Positions 20,880-32,649 of a stretch of 64,000 nucleotides of DNA are shown in pieces (position 1 is the first letter of the stretch; the number at the start of each line of letters is the position of its first letter). A program made the position numbers and the translations under genes. The notes under the pieces are model-generated. The model was given only the letters and a program-made list of their open reading frames with translations, searched no databases and had not been told where the DNA came from. Origin of the DNA: Typhlomys cinereus. Taxonomy: Eukaryota; Chordata; Mammalia; Rodentia; Platacanthomyidae. The stretch covers positions 11,677,688 to 11,741,687 of the forward strand of contig JALPQD010000004.1 in the NCBI GenBank assembly GCA_023101885.1. The letters run 5' to 3'.

Positions 20880-21345
20880 GATAAACCAAGTCCTTCAAAA
20901 GAAACAGTTTGACCACGAGCCCAACCACAAAATCAATACCAGGCTATGCCCCGGTATTAACAGACCAATGAGAAGTAGGGGATCAAAAACTTCAATCACC
21001 TTCTCAGACACTGCAGCTAACCAATAAGGAAAAACCATTCTTTCCCCCACCCCTTACCTAAATGTGTAAATCTTCAATCACTGGCTCAGACACTGCAGCT
21101 AGCCAATAAGGAAAAACCATTCTTTCCCCCACCCCTTACCTAAATGTGTAAATGTACCTGAGCCTGCCAGTCATTACACAGCTCCCTTACACCTAATGTT
21201 ACTCCACATCTAAAGTCTGTGAGTTACGTTCTTTCTCTCTTCTATAAATAATAAATTCTACCTTCGTCCTCTACACATGTTCTGGTTTCAGTCGTCAATT
21301 CACCAACACGAGAACCTGAACCCATAGAGACCAAACAGTGACCCC
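20880..21345 (+). mobile_element. LTR-like sequence with a duplicated 82-bp U3 block
   Basis: An 82-bp unit occurs twice head to tail (20991-21072 and 21073-21154), each with a ccaataagg CCAAT-type motif. Downstream are a tataaataataaattc block that could serve as TATA or poly(A) signal and an ending with caattcacc. This is typical of a retroviral U3-R-U5. Unit B keeps only the left part, deleted at about 51222, and joins directly to the sequence equivalent to 21630. Confidence 0.6.
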
Positions 21346-22448
21346 TTAACATGAAACATACCTCCTTTCCGACCCCCATCTTGCTATGGTGCTGGCTGTC
21401 TGTCCTAATGAAGCCCTTCTTCTACCCTGAAGGCCCACTCTCCGCCTTCAGGACCTAATCATGGCCATCTATGGCCGTGAAGCTACAACTCTCTATTACA
21501 GCTCTTATCTGGGAAGCTTCTAACCTCAGGATCCTTTAACTTGCTTCTCTATCCACTTACCTGCACGGGCCACCTACCCAAGGCTTCTTGGTCACAGGAG
21601 GCCCATGTCCTCTGATTATACTGACACATCCTCAGTTATCTACACTCAAGACTTTTCTAAGATCCCCCATGATTGCACAAAAGGTCCTCAGTCATCACTC
21701 TGACAAATACTTACAGAAATGATTCAGAAGAAGTAAGTTGTATTTGGGCTCACAATTGACAAATCATGGAAGATTACTCAGGGGAAGAAAGAAAGAGAGG
21801 AGAGAGAGAGTGAGAAGAGAGGAAGAAAGGGGGAGAAAGAGGAGGAAGGGGAGAGAGAGAGGGAGAAAGGGAGGGAGAGAGAGAAGAAAGAAGAAAGTGG
21901 GAAGGAAGATAAGACAATTACAGAAAAATCCACACTGAACAGTTAGGTTCAACCGATCCGATTAAGCATTTCTCTAACCAGCAAGCAATCCAATGAAACA
22001 CTTTCAATTCCACATTCCCAGCACTGTCATGGCCTCCTGGAAATGCCCCTCTCTTCACTCTAAGAGATGATTGACTTCCTTTTACTGTCAAAAAAGCACT
22101 GGCTGTTCTCCAAGTTCTGTACCTGACCAAACACAGGGCCTGATGAGCCTGAGGCCAAGAGCAACCACCCACTTACAGCCTCTGAAATGACCTCCAGGGG
22201 ACAAAGGACAATGTGGCTGCAGATATCTTCATTGTGCTGAGTGTCTCTACCACCTTTGGCCTGACCCTACTCCCTATGCATCCAGCAGAGCTTCCTTAGC
22301 ATGAGCTCAGAGTCCTGGAGCCAGTTGTTATCTATGATGTACATGTTGTCACTCATGGGATTTCAGTCAATAAGCTCGGGGTGCTTCATATGCAGACAGC
22401 TTCAATAAACTGTATACTTACACAAAAATTTTTCAAAAAGGTGATTTT
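21346..22448. other. unit sequence with GA-rich tract, no gene
   Basis: The part to about 21630 has no unit B counterpart and is likely ERV interior. The rest matches 51225-52050. A GA-rich simple repeat lies at 21783-21905, and the frames over it are repeat artefacts. Confidence 0.6.
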
Positions 22449-22590
22449 TGAGCCAGGCCGATATGGTCATTCAGGAATGTAATCCCAGCACTTGGGAAGA
22501 CTGAGGTAGGATGGCTAGGAGTTAACTTGAGGTCAACCTGGACCAATAGTAAACTCCCTGGGATACAGAGAGAGACATAACGTTAAAAAC
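22449..22590 (+). mobile_element. B1-type SINE
   Basis: The block gtaatcccagcacttgggaa with the following gaggtaggat...gaggtcaacctgg order identifies a 7SL-derived B1. It is shared with 52050-52200. Confidence 0.88.
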
Positions 22591-22828
22591 AAAAATGTAG
22601 TATTGCACCCAAATGTTCCAGAGATCCATGCCCATTTTAAGAGAATTTTGCATACATGGGTTCACTTCTTTTGACTGAAGTGTGGATAAGCACCACCTCT
22701 TCCTGACCCACTGAGAACTGTGGGTGATGGGAGTGAGGGTCTCAGGGTACAAAGACCTCCAGGGTCATGTGCTTTATTCTACACTGATTTTTGCTCCTCC
22801 TTTCTGTTTCCTCTCTGCCATACCCCAG

Positions 22829-24540
22829 TGCCACGTCCTTATCCGACCAATCTGGAAGAATATGTCTCAGTTTGGAAAAGATGGATTCAAAGAAACATCT
22901 TTTGGGATAAGGATATGGCTTTATTTAAGAGAAATAAGGAAAAATATGGGAATTGTCAGGCCTTGGTGTTTCTTCCCAGTTCAGGCCTAAAGCCTGTTCC
23001 CTGGGGAAGGTCAGAGTAACCCCATGGGCAGGTGCTAGGAATTTCTTGGAATGTCATAATAACGCCCATGAACAGGTGCTAAATATTCTCTCCTAGGTAA
23101 CTCAAGTTTTGCCTCTGGCAGGAAGAATTCTTCTGGGAATTAGGAGTGCCCTTTACCTGCTCTTAGGTTTTTTTGGGAATAGCTTCCTGCTCTCTGATCT
23201 AGAGATTAAGCCTGCTTTTTAACTTCAAGTCAAATTCGAAATAGAGATTTCATGTCTAGTCACTTACAATAAGTAGACTTGTTACCCAGAATGTGTGCAC
23301 TGATTTTAAAGAAATTGGAGAATAACTTCTAGAGTCTTAAAACATAGGTGGGTAAAATTCCCACCTATGTACTAACTCAGAAATTCCAGAAGTATAAGAC
23401 TATGATATCAGTTCACTAGAACCTTAAAAGAAACTGTGATACCCTCTTACCCTGACTGAAGGCCAAGGAAGAGACCATAGTGTTAGAAAGTCCAGATGCC
23501 AAGACTACTCCTGGAGACGGTATTTGCAATCCAAACTGGGAGAATCCATGTTAGAAGCAAAGGGGGCCATGTCTTCCCTTTCCCAAACAGCACTCTTATG
23601 AGAAATCACAGAGATGGGCCATTCAAGTGCAATTCCATCAATGATCGCCTCTGCCCCAAAAGAGACACCCTTGGCATATGGCGCCTGACTGGATCCGAGG
23701 TTTGGAGAATGCAGGGTTCACAGATGGGTCATCTAACTGATGGCAATATACTTCTGGAATTCCTCAAAGGAAGACATAAGCAACCTTACTATGAAAGGAA
23801 TAGAAGGATGCTATTATAGGAGGAATTATTCTTTTAATAATTATATTGCTTAAGTGTTTTCTTCAGTACATATCTCTGTAATGCTCCATCAACAGAACCA
23901 TGCTCTAGGAGCTTATGGCCCTTGAATATCCAAGAAATGGCCCCCCTAGAGACGTGATTCAAGCTTGGATTGCAGAGACTGCATGAGCTGCATGCAACTT
24001 CCCAAACTACAACCTGCTGCCATGCCTGGTACCCATGTCAACTTGCCTGACTGAGAGGATCAACCTGGAGAGGACAACAGCAAAAGCTCACGCTGGGACT
24101 TATGGGGTGTTGGGGGCTCCTATAGTTAATTGTTGAAATCAAAAGGAGGTCATTCCTCCTCTGTGTATTTTAAAAAGGTGGTCTCTTGTTAAAAAAATGT
24201 CAACTATGTAGGCTCAGCTCCCTGGCTATCTAGTGAAGCATTATAGATTAGATAAGTTTGGAAATACTGGGAGAATGTTTCTGTTAAGTGCCTTTACCCT
24301 CAAGCAATGGGTTAGGTTCTTGAAAAACTGTCCACCCTGAAGGTGATTTTGTTGATTAGAAAATTATATGTTTATTGTAGGTGCAACATTCTTTACCCCA
24401 AAATTTTCTGCATAAAAGCTGTCACAAAAGTTTCAGTAAATGGGTTCAGAATTCACTCAGCCTAGAGAGTTGTGTGGGTTCTGTGCTCCATCTGGTCCGG
24501 GAGAGCCCTGGTCTCGAGGTCGCGTCTCTAGTCTGCAGCA
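22829..24540 (+). mobile_element. ERV-derived insertion upstream of the copy B promoter
   Basis: The insertion has TG...CA ends and an exact 6-bp flanking duplication, ccccag, at 22823-22828 and 24541-24546. Unit C is the empty site (52438). The right 400 bp look like an LTR (an ataaaagctgtcac block near 24412 and a GC-rich U5-like end). The antisense piece at 1182-1560 is a relative. The interior has only short frames, none with a recognised domain. A perfect hairpin with 11-bp arms lies at 23345-23371. It is probably a shortened class II-type provirus. Confidence 0.7.
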
Positions 24541-24864
24541 CCCCAGACTTCCATATTCATGATCCAATGCCCTATCTCTCTGGCAAACGTGAGGAAATAG
24601 GGGTTAGAGTCAGAGGGGCTGAAATGGTAAGTGTCTAGAATGAGACCCAAATTGGCATTTGCACAAGACCCAGCTATTGTGTACTGTCCAGAATGCCTTT
24701 GTGGAATCAGAAGTCAGAAAGATTATCTTCCAAGGGTCATTTTCAGTCTACTTAGCAAGTTGCTCCTTGATCTAAGTTGTTCCAAGTTCCAGACACTTTA
24801 TTATCTCAGGACTGTCCAATCAGCAGGGTCAAAAAATAGTTTCTAGTTTGGGCTCACTTTTCTT

Positions 24865-24970
24865 TTCCTAGAAATGCAGGAGATTATGGAAAAGAAGGAG
24901 ATCCTTGTTCTTCTGTGATTGGCTGACTTGCAATAAAAGTTGGAAAAGGAAAGTCAGTAGAGTATAAAAG
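24865..24970 (+). promoter_or_regulatory. interferon-type promoter of IRG copy B (GAS, CCAAT, ISRE, TATA)
   Basis: The parts occur in order within 106 bp: a GAS site TTCCTAGAA (24865-24873), an inverted CCAAT box attgg (24918-24922), an ISRE/IRF core GAAAAGGAAA (24943-24952, exact GAAANNGAAA), and a TATA box tataaaag (24963-24970). IRG genes are known to be driven by interferon-gamma through GAS and ISRE elements, so this fits. The IRG coding exon of unit B is the next gene downstream, 8.4 kb away. The same arrangement occurs at 52749-52854. Confidence 0.75.
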
Positions 24971-24989
24971 TATCTGTGCATCCCTTAGC

Positions 24990-25052
24990 AGAAGCAGAGG
25001 TGAATTTCAAGAAGAGACTGGTGAAATTCAAGAAGAGACACCTGCAACTCCA
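24990..25052 (+). other. predicted non-coding first exon of IRG copy B
   Basis: Transcription should start about 25-30 bp after the TATA box, near 24990. A splice donor ctcca|gtaaga ends the exon at 25052. Unit C keeps a donor at the same place (gtgaga from 52931). Splicing to the acceptor at 33461/33462 would give the usual IRG layout of an untranslated exon plus a single coding exon. This is inferred without transcript data. Confidence 0.6.
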
Positions 25053-26172
25053 GTAAGAACAACACCTTGCCTCTCACAGAATTGGCTGGTAATACAAACC
25101 TTTCAGATCTCTCTTCAAATCTATACCATCTTTGCATTCAAGGAGCTAATGGGTAACAGGCCATTCACATGCCCCTATCCTTCTTTGAGAAAGCTAGGGG
25201 ACTTTGATGGGAGAGGGGCAGCACTGGCTTGTGGATGCTCTTAGCTAATCATTCAAGTTTACATCAACTTTAGGAAATAACCTAGATATTTTTCCCTTAA
25301 TTGTTCTTCCCTGCCTCTCCCTAAAATTTGCCAAAAATCATTGTTTCAGAATATGAACAGTCACTGGAGAGTGTATGAGGGTTGTTGTGTGTCAATCTTA
25401 CATTACTTTCTCCCTTCACTGCGGTGGATTCTGGCCTGGGGAGAAAAGGCCCTCTCTGAACGCTGCTTCTACTGTATCTAGCTATAGAAAGCCTAAGACT
25501 GAAAAGTTGTTTTCACTTGTGTGTTCTTTATTGTAAAGAATCAGTGTGTTCCTGGTCTTCTCTTACATTTGTGAAGAAAAGTAAACTATAAAATCATGTC
25601 ACAAAGACATGCAGCCTTTTTCAGTTATTATAGCTTGGGGTGCTAAACACTTGCGTTCATGCTCAATTCAGAGAAGTTTCAGACCTAACTCTCCATCATA
25701 GAAACAAGGACCTATTCTGAATGAATGAGAAGGAAAAATCGTCTTGAAATAGCAAGTGAGCCTTCAGCGACATTCCTACTATATCCGGCAGGCTCCCTCC
25801 TCAGGCATCTGGCTACTGCGCATATTGTCCTCCCTGGCAGGATGAGCTTCTCTTTCATTGCATTCTCTTTACCTGCCACATTGAGACTCTGACAATGAAC
25901 ACTGTTTCTGTGTGTGGTTGATCCATGCCCCAGTGTTCTTCATGCTTCCAGGAGCCTAGAAGAGGCAGCAAATGGTCCAGAGAGCTCCCATGTTGCAGTT
26001 TCCTCAGTTTCATCTAGATTGGGGTGGGCATTTAGGTGATGCTGCTGCCTTTGACTTGGCCCTTCTCCTGTAAGTAACCCCAATAATCTCATTGATTTGC
26101 CAAATTGGACTAGATGTAATCCTTAATTTTCAGATATTATTAAATCCCTGTCCGAGTTGAGATATTTGTGTG
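25053..26172. other. intron 1 of IRG copy B, no gene
   Basis: This matches 1-1180 and 52931-54561. No conserved coding frame was found. Confidence 0.65.
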
Positions 26173-26176
26173 GCAT

Positions 26177-26795
26177 TGTTGTGGCCGGATTTGGGGTCCC
26201 TGAGATCAACAAGGGACCAATATCGATACAATTCGCATGAGGGTTTTTATTGCAGGTTCGAACCTAACTACTAACGACCGACACAGATGCAGCGGTTACA
26301 GATCGAGAGCGTGGTCCTTTGGTTCAGTGAAGTTTTTATAGCTTACTAGCAAAGGGAGGGGATTTTTAACTTAGTGGTTACATGATAGGATGACAGCAGT
26401 CGCGGCGCTCTGGGATTGGTTCTCCCCTTGTCCATGAGCAGTTTAGGTCATAATCTGAATTACCTGCAACATCTGGAATTTCCTGTTCTTCCACAGATAG
26501 TTGGTTCCTGGTTGCTGAATGGCTCATGCCCAGGCTGACGCTTCCCTGGTGCAGCCTGTGGACTTTTTTGATAGAGAAAGGGGCAGGTGGTGGGCAATTC
26601 CGGTCAAGCAGAAAAGTTGCTTTTGGTAGGTACTCAGTTAGGCACGTGAGGCTGCAGTCCAGACTCCCAGCCTGCCTATACTTAAAGCTAATGGCCGTGC
26701 TCCGACTAGGCTATATAAGAAAGCTATATGCATCTGGGGAAACATACTTAAAAAGAATTAAAAAGAAAACCAAAATCGGGTTCTTGGTCTCCTCA
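26177..26795 (-). mobile_element. solo LTR, antisense, shared by units B and C
   Basis: TGTTGTGGCC...CCTCA ends are flanked by gcat (26173-26176) and gcac (26796-26799). In unit C the 4-bp duplication gcac is exact. On the minus strand there is a gctataaaaac TATA region (around 26340) and an aataaaaaccc poly(A) region (around 26250), so it points against the IRG gene. Unit A is the empty site (about 1160). A 4-bp duplication is typical of gammaretrovirus-like class I ERVs. The family is not identified. Confidence 0.8.
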
Positions 26796-26939
26796 GCACC
26801 TCCCAGGAAAAGTGTCACCCCACAACATTCCAAGGGGCAGAAGCACGAAGTGGAGCATGCTCTTCCCAGACACCCTTCTGTCTCACCTGCTTGGCCAAAA
26901 GCCTGGACTTCCAAACTGTGCAGGGTCACTCCAGGAGAG

Positions 26940-27019
26940 ATGACTATGCTGAGCTCTCCTAGCCTTAGAACTAGACTGTCGTGCCTCAGAGTGCTGCTGC
27001 TGCTGCTGCTGCTGCTGCT
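26940..27019 (+). other. possible signal-peptide exon (unit B only)
   Basis: An ATG at 26940 opens a frame for about 27 residues: a short Ser/Arg-containing start, then a run of nine leucines encoded by a CTG repeat. It meets a donor-like ctag|gtagga at about 27018. The pattern resembles the first exon of a small secreted protein. Unit A lacks the region and unit C has deleted it. It may be only a trinucleotide repeat, and no second exon was found. Confidence 0.2.
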
Positions 27020-27185
27020 AGGTAGGATCCTTCCTGCTCAGAAGGAGTTCAGCTTAATGAGTTCTCCCTGCAAATCATACATAGCAGTTTCAGACATTCG
27101 GCCATGCAGATCATGACTCACTCAGGACAAAGCCATTACTGCCTCAGAGCCAGGCTCCATAGCTAAGCCATCTCACTTGCTTTTA

Positions 27186-27500
27186 AGAGGTGGCTGTGGA
27201 GATGGTTCAGGGGTTGAAGCCTTTGCCTTCTAAGCAAAAGAACAGGAGTTCTCATGCCCAGATTCCACTCAAAAATTCAGGTGGATAAGGCTGCCCCTGG
27301 CAATTCTGGCCCTGGAAGGTGGAGCCAGGGAAACTCCAGAGCAAAGCCATAAGGGAGTAGAGCAATCCAAGTCACTATTGGAGCTCCACAGGCACACACA
27401 CACACACACACACTGAATGGCCCTGTAGAACATAGCACCGGCTCCAGCTTGCAGGCACACACGTGCGCACATACACACACACATTTGCTTGCACATGAGC
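27186..27500 (+). mobile_element. ID-head composite SINE
   Basis: The head-like gtggctgtggagatggttca is followed by body blocks (ctggaaggtggagccaggga, then a CA-rich end). It is more diverged than the copy at 18066. CA repeats at 27393-27412 belong to its tail. Confidence 0.75.
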
Positions 27501-28025
27501 ATGAATCCATACTTGGGAAACAGAAGTGGGAACTGTAGGAATTGTATCATGCTTGGGTAGGAGGACACAAGGATGTCTTCCATATCATCCAGACCAAAGT
27601 TATTTGCAGACAGCAAAAGTATTTCAACCAGGGAAAACCAGCTAAACTTTTTACAGGGTTATGTTAAACATACTCCTTGTAAAGCTTATCTAGGCTATCA
27701 AGACAAAGCTATGTGGGGACAGACATGGTGTCTTCAGGTAGTGTTACCTGGTTACTTCGACTTTGTGTACATAATCTTGGGATCCATAGATTAGCATATC
27801 CCCATGGTCTCAAAATGCACAGGGAAGAAACTACAGAGAGAATGCCTTGGAGTGACTGGTCCTGAGGAGAACAAAGGTAGACCTGGTGTCAGGAATTGTA
27901 GGGGGGACCCTGTACCCCACAGAGAGAAAACAAAACAGGAAGCATCTGTCCCCACGCAAATCAGGCATAGGCAAGAACCCACTTCAATAACCAATGCTAC
28001 TAAACCACAACCCAGGCCATTCCTA
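27501..28025. other. unit B sequence, no gene
   Basis: There is no counterpart in A or C. I see no domain, repeat family or conserved frame. Confidence 0.5.
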
Positions 28026-28303
28026 TGAGAAAGGAAAGGAGAGGAGAGGAAAGAAGAGGAGAGCAGAGGAGAGGAGAAGGGAGGGAAAGGGAGGGGAGGG
28101 AAAGAGAAAGGAAAGGAAAGGAAAGGAAAGGAGGAAAGGAAAGGAAAGGAAAGGAAAGGAAAGGAAAGGTAAAGGAAGGAAAGGAAAGGAAAGGAAAGGA
28201 AAGGAAAGGAAAGGAAAGGAAAGGAAAGGAAAGGAAAGGAAAGGAAAGGAAAGGAAAGGAAAGGAAAGGAAAGGAAAGGAAAGGAAAGGAAAGGAAAGGG
28301 AGA
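28026..28303 (+). repeat. (AAGG)n simple repeat
   Basis: About 280 bp of aagga units sit within a purine-only tract. The plus-strand Lys/Gly/Glu-rich frames and the minus-strand Phe/Leu/Ser/Pro frames are artefacts of the repeat. Confidence 0.97.
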
Positions 28304-31100
28304 AAAAATTAGGAAAGGTAGTGTGATATGGCTGGGGAAGTCTCCTGTGCAGATTCTTAATTTCATTAATAAAGGAATTTTAAAAGGGACTCAGAAAGTA
28401 CCTTGAGGATCATTTCATTAGAAGGCACGATATATATATAGTATCTGAGCACACATAGCTGAGGCCAAGCTACAATGGCTTCCCAGTCTCTGTCCCACAC
28501 TCTTGCCATAACTGTCACCCAGAAAGATAAAGACCAGGATCCCTACAGGAGTCTGCTTTTCCTGATTCAGATCTACAACAGTGTTTTGTGCCTGTTCTTT
28601 CACATCTCTCCACTTGCCTTTTTTTTTTTTTTTTTTTAACTATTGGAATAGATTGTCAATTCTGGAAGCTACCTGGAGGGAAAAAAAGAGACCAGGAAAT
28701 GGAAGGAGTTGGAGTCTTCAAAGGAACACTGAGGAGTGCCAGAGGGTCGAGAACCGCATGCTCAAGCTTTGGGAAAAGACAGTGTCATAAAGGGAAGAGA
28801 AATTGCACTCTTTGAGCTGAGAACTCCAAAAGAGGCCAGCTAGCAATGCCCCATGAAGGAAGCTCTGTAGCTTCTGCTGCTGCTTTAGGAATCTGCCAGC
28901 ATCTTTCCAAATCTGTGTCTCCCTAGCATGTCTTCAGGTGACTCAAGATTTCCTGAGGGGTGGAACCCTGTCAGGGATTGACAGGCCCAGGTGGATTAAT
29001 TTAAGGGCAAAGACCACCATATCTCACCCAGGGCCAGATGTAGAACTCAATTTCCATTCTAATGTTAACCAGGGAAGTTGGAAGGTCTGTCCCCTGCAAG
29101 TCTGCTAAATGTGAAAAAATCAAAACTAGAGAAAGGTAAATTTAACAGCTATCAACAAAAACTTCAACACTGGCCATATGTCACAGGTGAAAGCCTGAGA
29201 AGAAATGTTAAGGTTTCCAATGATGCTCACAACAGAGACAGAGTAATAAAAAGTTCCTGCTCAGACATATATATATCCAAAGCTCAGTTCAGGACTTTTA
29301 ATAATTACTCCAGAGAAAAACGTGGATTATGTAAAAACCTCAGGAAGAACTGCAAACTTCCCCCTCCCTCCTTCCCAACACACACAAAAGAACCAAAACC
29401 TCTACATCCAAAAGTGACCATCATATCAAAACTGTGACTCAGATTTCCTTAAATCCCAAGCTTCTTTTGAAACCACAGAGGTGCAAAAGTGGAGAAATTT
29501 AACTTTCCCAGTGCTTCAGTGTATAGTTTTAATAATGCCAATAATTTGAAATCCACCAACTGGAGCGTAGCTCGAAACTCTGCTCTATCTCCAGGGCGTA
29601 TGCATGCACCTCTGCCTCATCTTCCTCAGCCTGAAGGAAGAGAAAATTGAACGGTTCCGGGTGTAAGCAAAAGACCAAACCAGACCAGATTATAAGAAGT
29701 CAAAAGCCAGCTGTAATGGGAAAGCTCTGGGCAAGGTTCTGTGGTCCAAACAAGCTTGGGCAAGAGAAGTTGAGCCTAGGGCAGGGAGTGTGGCCTTTTA
29801 CAGGTCAAGGGTCAGGTAAGGATAGGAAAGGGCCCAGAGGGGTTCCCAGTTGGAGGGGGTCCCAGTGGAGACTGGCAGCATCCCCTGAGGAGGTTGCAAT
29901 GGTCACCCTGCAAGTCCTCAGGATCTCTAGGGACTTTCCAGATTGGGCAGGGGAGCAGTAGAAACAAGAGAAACATATAATTGCTGATCCAACCTAACAG
30001 AAAGGTTCAGTAATTGTTTGAAAAATGAAAATCATTTTCAAAAATATCTCTGTGTCACACCAGATGGCAGGCAGGACCACAAGTGTAGAGATCCTCATAC
30101 ACATAGCTGAGATCAACCTACAGTGGCTTCCCACATGTCCCACATTCTTACCACAACTATGAGCCAGAAAGATAAAGGCCTTGGAGCCCTACAGGAGGAC
30201 TTACTCAGATCCTTATTCAGATCTTCAACTGTGTCTTTATTGCTCTTTCACAACTCTTCATCCACGCCTTCTTTTCTAAAGAAAACTCATTCACATTTCA
30301 GTCTGAAGATGTTCCTCACTCGATACATTTTTAATATATTCCTTTTAAATATCTCTTAGCACATTAGAAAGAGAAAAATTATAGTTACTGAAATTCTTAA
30401 ATGTAAAAATGCAACAAATAGAATAAATCAAAGAAATCATAAGTCAAAACAATAAGAAAAATCCTTTCACAAATCACCTTTTCTTCTTCAATGTCTAGAA
30501 GGACATATTTATAATTTACTACTTGATTCTATATAGTCACATATATCTTTGAACGCTCATATGTGTGATGCTTTCTGTGTTGATACTCCATGCTATTCCT
30601 GAGTCACCAACTATGATTATGATTAATGTTGAGCTGTAATTTCTCATCTTTTATTTTTGTTATTCAATTTCATCATCAGTTCTATTTCACATTTAATATG
30701 AATTAAGCATAAAACTAAGTTTCTCCTTCAATTTTAAAAATTATGATTATATAACCTGTATACTTTCTGAACTTTCATACTTGTAGAGCTTCAGGAATCA
30801 TTTCAATCTGACCAGTTTCTTAACAATAAGGAACTTTAAACCATTTCCTCTTTTCTAACAGGAATTATGGTGATTTTCTGGTTGTTTGTGGCTTGTTCTT
30901 TGTTGAGAAATGGAAATCCTGGATCTTTTGGCATTTATTTCAGCGTAACTATTTCATTCAATGTTTTCCTGAATAAAGTTCCATGAGATCAGGAAATACT
31001 AGTAAGAGAGTAAGATTGCATAAAATTAAGAATAGTGTGCATTGTGAAGAAAATAAGAGTTAAGAGAGTATTTAGAATGAAGAAAATAACACTGTCTCAT
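28304..31100. other. intron sequence of copy B, no gene
   Basis: The part from 28755 matches A 7850-9980, and 29600-31100 matches C 55330-56800. A T-run lies at 28619-28637. Frames of about 100 codons (for example 29078-29437 and 29647-29961) are not kept in the other units. Confidence 0.6.
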
Positions 31101-32545
31101 AAGGTATAAGTAATCAGAATATATAAGGAACTTAAAAAGTTAAACTCCAATAGAACAAATAATCCATCCTATCAATAGTGGAGCAATGAACTGAACAGAC
31201 AGTTCTCAAAAGAAGTGAAAATGAGGCCAGCAAGACAGCTTAGTGAGTAAGATGCCTGGTCACAAACCTGGTGACCTCAGTTCAATTGCCAAAATCCAAC
31301 ATAGTGAAAGGAGAGAAATGACCTCAGAAAGTTCTCCTCTAACCTATATCCATGCACCACACCAGTCATGCAAGTGCTTCTCTCTCTTCCTCTCTCTCTC
31401 CATATATATATGTAATATGTGTGTGTATATATATACATATATAATCTCCGATGTAACAAAGTCTAATAAATAATTGAAAAAAAAAGTGTTGACCATCTTT
31501 AGTCACAAGGGAGATGCAAATTTACACTGATGTAAATCAGTACTGCACTGACTTTCCATCTCAACTCAGTTAGAATACTTATCCCCAGAACAACAGAAAA
31601 CCCATACTGGAGAGGATAATAAGGTAAGGGAGGAGTAACACAGAAACATGACTGGTGGGAATCTAAATTAGTCCTATCAACATGAATAATCACTATGATA
31701 GTTGCTCAACAAATTTAAAATGCAATTATTCTCATCCTTCTATATGTGGAGATCTGGCTTGCCTAGCAAGATTTGTCGAAGAGGCTGTTTTACTCCAAAA
31801 TGTATTTTTGATACCATTCTCAATAACTGTAGCTGTGTGACTTTATGTCTTGGTCCTGTCTTCTATTCCATTGGTCTGAATTTCTGGAAATCGTTTGTGT
31901 GCTTATTTACCAATAGGGTGAATCTTTTGTTACTGTGACAGTGGTATAATTTTAAGACAGACATTTATGATACATCCACCAATGTTTTGGCTTATTGGAG
32001 CCTTTGCGTATACAAGAAATTTCAGAAAATTTCAGAATGCTGTTTCTAGTTCTGTGAAGAACATAATTGGAATTTTCATAGACTGCATTGGATCTACAGA
32101 TCACTTTTTCACAAAACTACTTCTGCCAGTTCATGAGCATAGGAGGTCCTTTTGCTTCAAATGTCTACTTTACTTTCCTTCTTCAGTGTTTCAAAGCTCT
32201 TGTTGTAGAGGTTTCACCTCCTTCGTTTAATTTATTCCTAGATGTTTTTCAAGTTATTGTGATAGTATTGTCCCTGATTTCTTAGGAAGTTTGTGATTGA
32301 TATATCAAAAGGTTACTGATTTGTTTTAATGTTGTATTTGTTTACTGATTGCTATACAACTTTCTATATGGTATTTCAAGAAATCCTGAGCTTTGTTTTT
32401 AATCATTAAGTAAGCAAAATTGCTTAGAATAAAGAGTCTTACATCTTGGTCTAGTTAACTGAAGTCATTTTGAACAATTGCATTATCTACTTTAACTTGG
32501 TCTGTGTAAAACTGGTGAAATAAATCCTTGCTCTAAAATTAAAAA
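31100..32545. mobile_element. old L1 ORF2 fragments with a nested B3 SINE
   Basis: Plus-strand pieces at about 31110-31222 and 31490-31720 resemble the late ORF2 coding region of L1 (compare 42800-42960). The piece at 31225-31460 between them is a B3 SINE with a TA-rich tail. From about 31725 to 32280 the sequence reads as L1 ORF2 in reverse. All are strongly diverged. Unit C has the same block (56800-58140) and unit A lost it. Confidence 0.65.
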
Positions 32546-32649
32546 AAAAGTTACTTAGTTATCCAAGAGAGAAGTGGAGTGATAGAGACAGAAGGGGAAA
32601 AAGCATAAAGGGGAGAAGGAGACAAGGTGCACACAGGGCACAGTGGTGG

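Noticed and set aside
26255..26275. ggttcgaacct block resembling a tRNA T-loop or B box
   Set aside because: It lies inside a solo LTR repeated at 54640-54660; no cloverleaf can be built around it.
26526..26939. Upstream part of a 196-codon frame continuing into the leucine-run frame
   Set aside because: It runs through a solo LTR and is broken in the unit C copy of the same LTR.
27791..28366. Long frames on both strands over the AAGG array (Lys/Gly-rich and Phe/Leu/Ser-rich)
   Set aside because: They are simple-repeat artefacts; the array is absent from the other units.
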